Below the pieces are notes generated by a model. That model saw nothing but the letters and a program-made list of their open reading frames with translations. It was not told the DNA's origin and did not search any database. A DNA stretch of 64,000 nt from Agarivorans gilvus (GTDB taxonomy: Bacteria > Pseudomonadota > Gammaproteobacteria > Enterobacterales > Celerinatantimonadaceae): assembly GCF_001420915.1 (NCBI RefSeq), contig NZ_CP013021.1, forward strand, positions 1,574,501-1,638,500. Reading direction: 5' to 3'. Position 1 is the stretch's first letter; each line of letters begins with the position of its first letter. Positions 29,448-36,973 of this stretch are shown piece by piece. A program made the position numbers and the translations under genes.

Positions 29448-29723
29448 CGAAAGCTTTTAATGTCCCGAAGATGCAAAGCTCATTAAATAAGCTGAATGCT
29501 TTTTTACCCCCTTAATCTTCGCCGAGTAGCGCAAGTGAACAAGGGATTAAGTTGAAGTCTGTTTGAGCGCAGTGTTTACTTCAACGCCCTTGTGAATGGG
29601 GTGAAAGCTTGGCTTTAAACAAAGCATCGCTTTGTAAGCTTGAACACAGGATCTAAGAAGATGCAGGGCAGCCTTTCTTTTGCTTTTAAGCTTTAGCAGT
29701 CAAAGCTTATGACGTCGCCGTCA
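29448..29723. repeat. Tandem structured repeat, copy D
   Basis: A unit of about 276 bases, like copy A in its stems (CAAGGG 29540-29545 with CCCTTG 29587-29592; AATCTTC 29514-29520 with GAAGATG 29657-29663). It carries about 50 extra bases between the inner and outer right arms, at 29593-29645. Confidence 0.8.
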
Positions 29724-29834
29724 AGGCGAAATCATCACTAACAACTATCAACAAAAATAAACGATGATAACGAGACTGACAGCCCCAAAAACAAACAACC
29801 ACACCTTGACCCCAAAGCACTTTATAGCAGATAC

Positions 29835-29864
29835 AAAAAAAGGACCTAGCCAGTGGCTAGGTCC
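29835..29864 (-). terminator. Terminator of the LamB-type gene
   Basis: A 9-bp stem GGACCTAGC/GCTAGGTCC with a 5-base loop, followed on the minus strand by a U-run (A7 at 29835-29841). It differs by one base from the hairpin after fadD at 25451-25473. Confidence 0.88.
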
Positions 29865-29903
29865 AAACTCAATATAAGTTATAAGGTTTATTTAACTCAG
29901 CGC

Positions 29904-31166
29904 TTACCACCAAGATTCGAACATTGCACCTAGAGCAAGGGTATCTTGTCTTGCTTCAATTAATTCGTTGCTGCGTACTTCGTTATCAACTTGACCAGCA
30001 GTCACGTAAAAACGCAACATTGGGCGAGCGTTAGCAAACGCGTCAATCACCATGTTTTGAGAAACAGTTACTTTCCACGCGGTGTTTTTACCACCTTGCT
30101 GGTAATCTACCATAGAGTAACCCGCTTCAATCCAAGTTGAGTGAGTATTGTTCCAAGCGTACATTGGGCGAACAATGGCACTGTAGTTTGAACGTGCGTC
30201 AGCTGAGTCTTTTGCATCGTAATCGTGGTAACCACCTAAGTAACCTAGGCTGAAGGCTTCAGATACATTTACCTGACCTTCTAAGCTCAAGTACAAAGTG
30301 GTTAAATCATCAACTTTGTTGTAAACACTGGCATCAGCGTTATCGGCGTAACGAGCCACCACTTGGTTATGACCTTTGCTCCAAGATTGGTCTAGTACTG
30401 CGGCAATTTGGTAAGCATTAATCTTGTCTTCGTTAACTTTTACGCCGTTGTCATCGTATTGGTCACTTTCAAAACCATAGTTGAATAGGAAGCTCAAAGA
30501 TAAGTTATCAGCTAAGCTAATATCATGAAGTTTAGAGGTAAAGGCGTAGTTGCCGTTGTCTCCTGGCCCGTCAACTTGACCAACAATAGAGAAATCTAAC
30601 TTAGCAGCTGAACCTAATTCTAAGTTGTAAACACCACCACCTTGACCATCGTGGGTCATCCAGAAGTAGTCATTAAGATTTTGTTGCGGACGTTGGTGGA
30701 AGTCTCGACCCGCCCAAAAATAGGCATTAGGTTGTGAAGCAAAAATATTAGTACCGCCAGCGTAGAATTTTTTAAGCGCTACATCACCGTACTCATCTGG
30801 TGCTTTCCACCAGTTTTCTAACATTAATACCACATCCCAAATCGCACCACTGTCGCTTTGGAAGGCTTTAGCAAACTGAAATTCACCGCCGTTTTCTTCG
30901 TTACCTAAACGACCAGCAGCTTGTCCTGCTAGCTGCCCTTCAGCACGCACGTATTTGTTATAATCATCTGAGTAGTGCAAACCATAACGAGCATAACCAG
31001 AGAAAATAATACCTTCCTCTACTTTAAATTCAGGATCAAGAACCACTGGTTGATGTTCTTCCATTTGCTCAATTTGTGCGGCATTTGCTTGCTCTTCTGC
31101 AGCAGCAACAAGAGGAGAACAAACCAAGGCCGTTGCAATGGCAGATGTAAGCACTTTCATTTTCAT
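29904..31166 (-). CDS. LamB-family maltoporin-like carbohydrate porin
   Basis: A 420-residue outer-membrane porin of the LamB family, expected to pass maltodextrins or related sugars. A signal peptide of about 22 residues (MKMKVLTSAIATALVCS...) is followed by a short acidic linker, then FSGYARYGLHYS as in LamB, the FWAGRDFHQRPQQNLNDYFW segment characteristic of maltoporins, and a C-terminus ending in Trp. GGAG stands 8 bases before the ATG. A terminator follows. Sugar specificity is not certain; the large MalS-like amylase 19 kb away fits maltodextrin use. Confidence 0.88.
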   Translation of the reverse strand: MKMKVLTSAIATALVCSPLVAAAEEQANAAQIEQMEEHQPVVLDPEFKVEEGIIFSGYARYGLHYSDDYNKYVRAEGQLAGQAAGRLGNEENGGEFQFAKAFQSDSGAIWDVVLMLENWWKAPDEYGDVALKKFYAGGTNIFASQPNAYFWAGRDFHQRPQQNLNDYFWMTHDGQGGGVYNLELGSAAKLDFSIVGQVDGPGDNGNYAFTSKLHDISLADNLSLSFLFNYGFESDQYDDNGVKVNEDKINAYQIAAVLDQSWSKGHNQVVARYADNADASVYNKVDDLTTLYLSLEGQVNVSEAFSLGYLGGYHDYDAKDSADARSNYSAIVRPMYAWNNTHSTWIEAGYSMVDYQQGGKNTAWKVTVSQNMVIDAFANARPMLRFYVTAGQVDNEVRSNELIEARQDTLALGAMFESWW

Positions 31167-31701
31167 AGAAAAAACTCCAAAGGAATAATATTTTTTATAA
31201 TTTTACTTTAGCGATATAAACACCCTCGCTTTCGATTTGAAATATAACTCCAAAAAATCGGTATTTATGAGATAAAAATCACGCAAACAAAGCTTTACAG
31301 CGGCAAAGATCACAATTTTGAATCAAAGCCAAGAAATAGAGTTTAACACCATAAAAACAATATGAAAAAGCACAAAAACAAACATAAACTAAAATTAATA
31401 GTATCTAAAACTAAATAAATCCTATAAAAATGCTTATTAAGATAATTAAAGCAGTCACTTTAAAGACAAGATAAACCAGAAATCCACGCATAACCTTACA
31501 ATAAAACACCAAAAACAAAAAAGAATAAAAAACCAAAAATAAACCATTTATAAAAATAAAAGAAAATACAGCAAAAGCTTTGCTGTATTTTTTGAATGGC
31601 ACAAAACCACACCTAGTTCACTTCTTACTAGGGCTAACATTGCGAGGGAAAAATTAGCCTAGTAGAGTGCCATTTAGACGCAATTAACAGCAGGCTAAAA
31701 C
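31167..31701. other. AT-rich divergent intergenic region
   Basis: 535 bases between the LamB-type gene and icd, strikingly AT-rich with long A and T tracts from 31320 to 31560. It should contain both promoters. No MalT box or clear CRP site could be assigned. A strong hairpin with a T-run lies at 31563-31593. Confidence 0.5.
31563..31593 (+). terminator. Orphan terminator-like hairpin
   Basis: A 13-bp stem AAAATACAGCAAA/TTTGCTGTATTTT with a 3-base loop and a run of Ts after it. No plus-strand gene ends upstream, so it could end a small RNA or act as an attenuator in the icd leader. Confidence 0.6.
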
Positions 31702-32955
31702 ATGCCCTACCAACATATAATCGAGCCCGCGGATGGGGAAAAAATTGTCATAAACGCCAAGCAGGAGTTAGTTGTTCCCGACAAACCCATCATTACCTAT
31801 ATAGAAGGTGACGGCGTAGGCGTAGACATTACGCCAGTCATGCTGAAAGTGGTTGATGCCGCGGTACAGCAGGCCTATGGCGAGCAACGACAAATAAAAT
31901 GGATGGAGGTGTTTAATGGAGAAAAAGCCGCCAACATGTACGATGGGGATTGGTTTCCGCAAGAGACACTGGCGGCGATCCGAGAACATCATGTCGCGAT
32001 TAAAGGGCCGCTTACAACCCCTATTGGTGGTGGCTTTCGCTCGCTTAATATCTCGCTACGTCAAGAGATGGACTTATTCGTTAATATTCGCCCGATTCGT
32101 TGGTTTAAAGGCGTGCCTTCGCCGCTTAAACACCCTGAATTAACTGACATGATCGTATTTCGTGAGAACTCAGAAGACATCTATAGCGGAGTAGAATGGA
32201 AAGCAGGCAGCCCCGGAGCTGAACGAGTGATCGACTTCCTACAGCAAGAAATGGGGGTGAATAAATTACGCTTTAGCGAAAACTGCGGTATTGGCATCAA
32301 ACATATCTCGGAGCAGGGCTCAAAGCGGCTGATTCGCCACGCCATCCAATATGCCCTAGAGCACCATCGGGACTCGGTTACCCTTGTGCATAAAGGTAAC
32401 ATCATGAAATTCACCGAGGGAGCCTTTAAAAATTGGGGCTATGAACTGGCCGAGCAGGAATTTGGCGCGCAAGTTCACAGCAATGGTTACTGGCTAGAAA
32501 TCCCCCGCCCAAACCAAGCGCCCTTAATCATTAAAGACATCATCGCCGACAGCATGTTTCAGCAGGTCACCCTGCATCCGGAACTCTACGATGTCATCGC
32601 CACCATGAATCAAAATGGTGATTTACTAGCCGACGCACTGGCCGCCCATGTTGGCGGTATTGGCATTGCCCCAGGCGCAAATATGAGCAGTGAAGTAGCG
32701 TTTTTTGAACCCACCCACGGCACCGTGCCGCGCCTAGCGGGTCAAGATAAGGTCAACCCCTGCTCGATTATTCTCTGCGCCCAGATGATGCTAAAACACA
32801 TCGGCTGGCAGGAAGCCGCAGAGTTAATTAGCCAAGGTTTAGATGGTGCGATTAGCGCTCGTAAGGTGACTTATGATTTTGCGCGAATGATAGAGGGAGC
32901 CAGCGAAATAAGCTGTTCGGCTTTTGGTGATGAGATTATTAAACACTTTAGTTAA
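31702..32955 (+). CDS. icd: Isocitrate dehydrogenase
   Basis: A 417-residue TCA-cycle enzyme that converts isocitrate to 2-oxoglutarate, closely following E. coli Icd (416). Substrate residues are in RSLNISLRQE, including the regulatory serine, and in IVFRENSEDIYSG and VTLVHKGNIMKFTEG. At the cofactor site E. coli has Lys344-Tyr345 for NADP; here the aligned pair in HGTVPRLAGQDKVNP is Arg-Leu, while the later Tyr and Arg (TYDFAR) are kept. The cofactor preference is therefore uncertain. A strong hairpin follows. Confidence 0.95.
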   Translation: MPYQHIIEPADGEKIVINAKQELVVPDKPIITYIEGDGVGVDITPVMLKVVDAAVQQAYGEQRQIKWMEVFNGEKAANMYDGDWFPQETLAAIREHHVAIKGPLTTPIGGGFRSLNISLRQEMDLFVNIRPIRWFKGVPSPLKHPELTDMIVFRENSEDIYSGVEWKAGSPGAERVIDFLQQEMGVNKLRFSENCGIGIKHISEQGSKRLIRHAIQYALEHHRDSVTLVHKGNIMKFTEGAFKNWGYELAEQEFGAQVHSNGYWLEIPRPNQAPLIIKDIIADSMFQQVTLHPELYDVIATMNQNGDLLADALAAHVGGIGIAPGANMSSEVAFFEPTHGTVPRLAGQDKVNPCSIILCAQMMLKHIGWQEAAELISQGLDGAISARKVTYDFARMIEGASEISCSAFGDEIIKHFS

Positions 32956-32961
32956 TGCTAA

Positions 32962-32995
32962 CAAAGCTAGCCAAGTGGGTACTTGGCTAGCTTTG
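32962..32995. terminator. Strong hairpin between icd and the convergent gene
   Basis: A perfect 15-bp stem, CAAAGCTAGCCAAGT with ACTTGGCTAGCTTTG, and a 4-base loop. It lies 6 bases after the icd stop and 7 before the end of the convergent gene, so it probably terminates both, although T-runs are absent. Confidence 0.65.
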
Positions 32996-33002
32996 CTGAT
33001 GC

Positions 33003-33566
33003 TTAGGCTTGATTTAACAGCCCTTCTGTAGCGACATACTCGGCGCGCTTACGCGCCTGGGCAATGCAACTCACGTTGTCTACTGGTGGGTTCACTTCAA
33101 TATGGCGGCTGTTATAGCCAAGCAAGTGGTGCGCCCGTTTAAACACCGCCTCAAATAACTGGGCTTCTTCCACGGTGCGAGTACTTAAAGATAAAATCAT
33201 TTGCTGCTGTTCGGCCAGTAACGTGGTGATTAGCGCATCCAAGATACAACTAGGCGTGGCACAAGCATGTTCATCAAGTACTGCCTTACTATTGCCCGCG
33301 CTAATATTAATCCGCATTGGTTGGCGTAAGCTCAATTCAGCTTGTTGCAAATGCTGCTGGCTGCCAATCTCCTGACTTTGCTGATTTAAACGACGGTAAG
33401 TAGCGCCAAATTCATCTAGCAAAGTAGTTAAAGTATCAAAAAACACCCTTGCACTTAGCTGGCTCGCCACAAGCAGTTGTTGCTCAATAAACTTCAGCAT
33501 ATTTGCTTCAACATATAGTCGTTCTTTGTGTTGGTAACCTTGTTCGCTCTCTAATTTTGTATTCAT
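33003..33566 (-). CDS. Hypothetical protein, 187 aa
   Basis: Not recognised. The N-terminal 75 residues are helical and Gln/Leu-rich; the middle (residues about 75-105) could form strands with MRINISAG; the C-terminal half is helical again and ends in a basic stretch. There is no signal peptide or membrane segment. AAGGA precedes the ATG at 33566, which is favoured over the TTG two codons earlier. It is convergent with icd and stands alone, 166 bases downstream of a LysR-type gene on the same strand. Confidence 0.6.
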   Translation of the reverse strand: MNTKLESEQGYQHKERLYVEANMLKFIEQQLLVASQLSARVFFDTLTTLLDEFGATYRRLNQQSQEIGSQQHLQQAELSLRQPMRINISAGNSKAVLDEHACATPSCILDALITTLLAEQQQMILSLSTRTVEEAQLFEAVFKRAHHLLGYNSRHIEVNPPVDNVSCIAQARKRAEYVATEGLLNQA

Positions 33567-33737
33567 AGCCAACTTCCTTATTTCACCTAGTATCGTTATT
33601 GCAGTGCTTTGTTATGCAAGCCTCACTGTTAACTTAGCGCTCCAGTAAAATAAAATGAAATTATACTTTTCAATACAAACTATAGATTCCATGAATAGTA
33701 GTCTTAAACCCTAGGAAATGACTGCCATTGCCAAGCT

Positions 33738-34712
33738 TTATCTGTCTAGCACACTGGCGGCAAATTCACTTAACGAGCGACGCAACCACTGATGCGCCTT
33801 AGAGTGCTGTAATAAGGGGCTCCAGATCATTTTGCTTTCTATGGGCACAATCTGAAACGGTACCCGTACAATCCGTAAGTCAGGGTTGTGCCGATACAAC
33901 ATGGCATGACGCCGAGGCAAAGTAGCAATTAATTGCGGTTGCGCCACCAACAAGCCGGCCAAAGAAAAGTGTCGGCTATAAACACGTATATTGCGCGTTT
34001 GCTCTAGCTGCGCCAGCGCCTCATCAACCCATGACAGTTTATGTTCGTGGGCTCGGTTAGCCAAAGAGCTCTCCGGCCCCCAACCGGCTCGACTCACCGA
34101 TACATGTTCGCCCGCCAAGTAAGCCTCTAAGCTCTGACTCGTGGCATAGGGATGGTCTTGATGTAGCAAGCAGCAGAAATTGTCTCGCCATAAACTTAAT
34201 TGATGAAAATTCTTAGGCAGGCTATTAAAACGATTAATCGCTAAATCAATATGGCCTTTTTCCATGTCGCTAAGGCGAATATCCCCCGGCCCATACAGGT
34301 CAAAAGTAATATTGGGGGCGCTGGGCAAGACTTGTTGAATAAACGGGGCCAGTAAACATGCTTCAATATAGTCGTTACACATAATCCGAAAACTAAGCTG
34401 ACTTTTGGCTGGAGAAAAGTCCTTATCGGGTTGGGTAATTTTTTCCGCCATACTCAACAAGCTGACGATTTCCGGCTTTAGCTTATTGGCCTTCTCGGTG
34501 GGGGTCATGCCTTCGGCGGTGCGCACCAGTAAAGGGTCATCAAATAATTCGCGTAAACGTTTTAGCGCATTGCTCATGGTGGGTTGGGTTAACGACAGCT
34601 TCAGCGCGGCGCGAGACACGTTACGCTCTTCGAGCAATACATTTAAGTAAACCAGCAGGTTAAGGTCGACCTTTCTTATATTCATAGAATCTATGCACTT
34701 AGATTTTGCCAT
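33738..34712 (-). CDS. LysR-family transcriptional regulator
   Basis: A regulator of up to 324 residues with an N-terminal winged helix-turn-helix (VDLNLLVYLNVLLEERNVSR, then LSLTQPTMSNALKRLRELF) and a C-terminal periplasmic-binding-like effector domain. The N-terminal pattern is of the NodD/LeuO/SyrM-like branch. The start may be the ATG at 34712 or at 34685; neither has a decisive ribosome site. It has no obvious target neighbour: downstream is an unrecognised gene and upstream, divergent, a GGDEF-EAL protein. Confidence 0.87.
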   Translation of the reverse strand: MAKSKCIDSMNIRKVDLNLLVYLNVLLEERNVSRAALKLSLTQPTMSNALKRLRELFDDPLLVRTAEGMTPTEKANKLKPEIVSLLSMAEKITQPDKDFSPAKSQLSFRIMCNDYIEACLLAPFIQQVLPSAPNITFDLYGPGDIRLSDMEKGHIDLAINRFNSLPKNFHQLSLWRDNFCCLLHQDHPYATSQSLEAYLAGEHVSVSRAGWGPESSLANRAHEHKLSWVDEALAQLEQTRNIRVYSRHFSLAGLLVAQPQLIATLPRRHAMLYRHNPDLRIVRVPFQIVPIESKMIWSPLLQHSKAHQWLRRSLSEFAASVLDR

Positions 34713-35019
34713 TCACCGTTTTATATAAGCCGTTAGTGAGACCGCAGTAAAGCTTGCAGGCAAAAAAGCGTGATAACTCACGGTTAATCGGTGAGTAAAG
34801 TGCTAACAATAGAGCTAAATGGCAGGCTCAACGTTGCCTATAAGAACCGGCTCACTTGCACGAATAAGGTTCGAACGGCTTGATAAAATCAGCCGCTAAG
34901 ACCAATAATTCAGAAGACAAACGCTTAGCTAAATGCCATTGATAATAAAGAAAAAGCTCAATTAAAATGCTTTGCGAAGCTAGCACCAAAGGGAACGCTT
35001 ATTAGTAACAACGAATTAA
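34713..35019. other. Divergent promoter region; reading frame of the next gene already open in its right part
   Basis: Between LysR and the GGDEF-EAL gene. From about 34937 the frame of the downstream protein is open but has no ATG, GTG or TTG before 35088. No operator was recognised. Confidence 0.4.
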
Positions 35020-35087
35020 ATGTAAGTATTCAAAGAGATGCGGCAAGGCTACTGTACGACAATGCCTTACCGGGAATACTCATAACT

Positions 35088-36947
35088 ATGATAACTTCTA
35101 CCTTTCTGGTATTCAGCTTCAGCGTTCCAGCAGCAGAACAATTTAAATACATTTGGTGGGTGCTGATGATGAGCCTACTGTGCGTAAGGCTGATCGACTG
35201 GAAAATTTGGACCCGCCCCAATAAAGACCCTCACTTCGATGGCAAAAAAGCCGTATATCGTTTCGTGTTTGGCGCCAACCTTACCGCCATTATGTGGTCG
35301 ATTTACGTCGTCACGGTCATTGTTAACAGCAATACCAGCGACATTAACTTAAGTGCTCATCTGATTATTGTATCAGCCATGGCCGGTGGCTCTGCCACCG
35401 TGTTAGCCGGACATAAACCCACGGCTATCTTTTTTTCTTTTGTGTTATTGGTTCCCGCCTCGCTTGCTCTGATCGCTTCGGGTATCCAGGAACAACGTAT
35501 GTTGGGGATTCTAGGACTATTATTTGGAGTGGTGATGGTGGCCATTTCCAAAAAAACCGCAGTATTTACCGCCCAAGCGATGTTGCTAAAAAACCAAAAT
35601 GCGGTACTAGTTCATGAAATGGAAGAGCAAGTTGAACAGCGCACTCAAACCATTTACCAACTGTCTAACCTCGACCCTCTCACCGGCTTATTCAACCGCA
35701 CCGCCTTTCTTAAACACTTAAAGTTAACCCTAAGAGTGGCGCAACAACAGCAGCAACCTTTAGCAGTATTGTTTATCGATCTTGATGGCTTTAAAAAAAT
35801 TAATGATGCGATTGGTCACGACATTGGCGACCAAGTTCTCACTCAAACCGCGCAACGCTTAAAGCACCTACCCTTAAACAGCAAGCTGCTCTGTCGCTGG
35901 GGCGGTGATGAATTTGTTATGGCCGTAGAAAACTGCGATGAATTAGCGGCTAAGCTATTGGGCGAAGAGCTCATCGATGTTCTTTCAGCGGCCTATACCT
36001 TTGAAAATAACCGTTTCACCGTGGGTGCAACAGTAGGCGTGGCACTCTGTCCGCAACACTCGCGCGACGGACATAGCTTAATTCGCTTGGCCGATACCGC
36101 CATGTACGCCCAGAAGAAACGAGCCCCCTCTTACGTTGGAGTATTTTCTAAAACCTTAGAAAAGCGCATTCACCGCGAATTAACTCTTAAAGATGGTTTA
36201 AGTGAAGCCATTGAGCTAAACCAGTTTCACTTGCTCTATCAACCCATTGTGCGGGCCAGTGACTGCCATGTGGTATCTTTTGAGGCGCTACTCCGCTGGA
36301 CGCTTAACCAAGAGAATATTCCCCCCGATGAATTTATCGCCATTGCCGAGCAATATGGGCAAATCCGCCATATTGGTGCTTGGGTACTAGAGCAAGCGTG
36401 TAAAACCGCCAGCCTCTGGCCTAAACACATTGCAGTCTGTGTCAATGTTTCGGTGGTGCAACTACAAGATGACGACTTTGTAGCCTTGGTGGTTAGGCTG
36501 CTAGAGCGTTACCAACTCAGCGCCGAACGGCTGCATATTGAAATGACCGAGTCGGTTTTCACCAGTGATATCAGCTTCTTGAGTGAACAGATACAAGCCT
36601 TACAAGACTTAGGAGTGAAAGTCTCCATTGATGATTTTGGTACTGGTTATTCGTCTTTATCCAGCATGCAAGATTTAGCCGTAGATACGGTGAAAATTGA
36701 CCGTTCCTTTGTCAATAACATCGACAGTAATGGCCATGCCATTATCACCGCGGTGATGCAAATTGCCAAAGCCTTAGACTATTCAGTAGTGGCCGAGGGC
36801 ATTGAAACACAGCAGCAATTAGAAAGCCTACGCCAGTTAAACGTAGACTACCTACAAGGTTATTACTTTGCCAAGCCCTTAACTGAGCAAGCGGTCCAAC
36901 AGCTGCTTAGCTCCAGCGCAGCTCCCAAATTAATCAGGGGCAGCTAG
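35088..36947 (+). CDS. Membrane GGDEF-EAL cyclic-di-GMP protein (true start probably further upstream)
   Basis: A protein of at least 619 residues with four or five N-terminal membrane helices, a coiled coil near residue 170, a GGDEF domain (RWGGDEF near 272) and an EAL domain (FEALLRW near 396, DDFGTGYSS near 525). Both active sites look intact, so it may make or degrade cyclic-di-GMP. Codons in the same frame before 35088 read RDAARLLYDNALPGILIT, typical of such proteins, so the real start lies upstream. An ATG at 35020 would fit if one base is missing just after it. The signal sensed is unknown. Confidence 0.9.
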   Translation: MITSTFLVFSFSVPAAEQFKYIWWVLMMSLLCVRLIDWKIWTRPNKDPHFDGKKAVYRFVFGANLTAIMWSIYVVTVIVNSNTSDINLSAHLIIVSAMAGGSATVLAGHKPTAIFFSFVLLVPASLALIASGIQEQRMLGILGLLFGVVMVAISKKTAVFTAQAMLLKNQNAVLVHEMEEQVEQRTQTIYQLSNLDPLTGLFNRTAFLKHLKLTLRVAQQQQQPLAVLFIDLDGFKKINDAIGHDIGDQVLTQTAQRLKHLPLNSKLLCRWGGDEFVMAVENCDELAAKLLGEELIDVLSAAYTFENNRFTVGATVGVALCPQHSRDGHSLIRLADTAMYAQKKRAPSYVGVFSKTLEKRIHRELTLKDGLSEAIELNQFHLLYQPIVRASDCHVVSFEALLRWTLNQENIPPDEFIAIAEQYGQIRHIGAWVLEQACKTASLWPKHIAVCVNVSVVQLQDDDFVALVVRLLERYQLSAERLHIEMTESVFTSDISFLSEQIQALQDLGVKVSIDDFGTGYSSLSSMQDLAVDTVKIDRSFVNNIDSNGHAIITAVMQIAKALDYSVVAEGIETQQQLESLRQLNVDYLQGYYFAKPLTEQAVQQLLSSSAAPKLIRGS

Positions 36948-36973
36948 TTAAATTACTTTCTCAAAGTGCTTGA

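Noticed and set aside
28914..29476. Reading frames of 61-84 residues on both strands inside the repeat array
   Set aside because: They come from the repeated, structured sequence, appear in parallel in copies B and C, and have basic, Cys/Arg-rich compositions typical of spurious translations.
28703..29723. Possible CRISPR array
   Set aside because: The repeats are 230-275 bases long with no short repeat-spacer pattern and no cas genes nearby.
31411..31602. 63-residue minus-strand frame
   Set aside because: It lies in a very AT-rich gap, is made almost only of Phe, Leu, Ile, Val and Lys, and overlaps the hairpin at 31563-31593.
29904..31701. MalT or CRP sites upstream of the LamB-type gene
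   Set aside because: No match close enough to the consensus was found by eye; TCAC fragments are too short to support a call.
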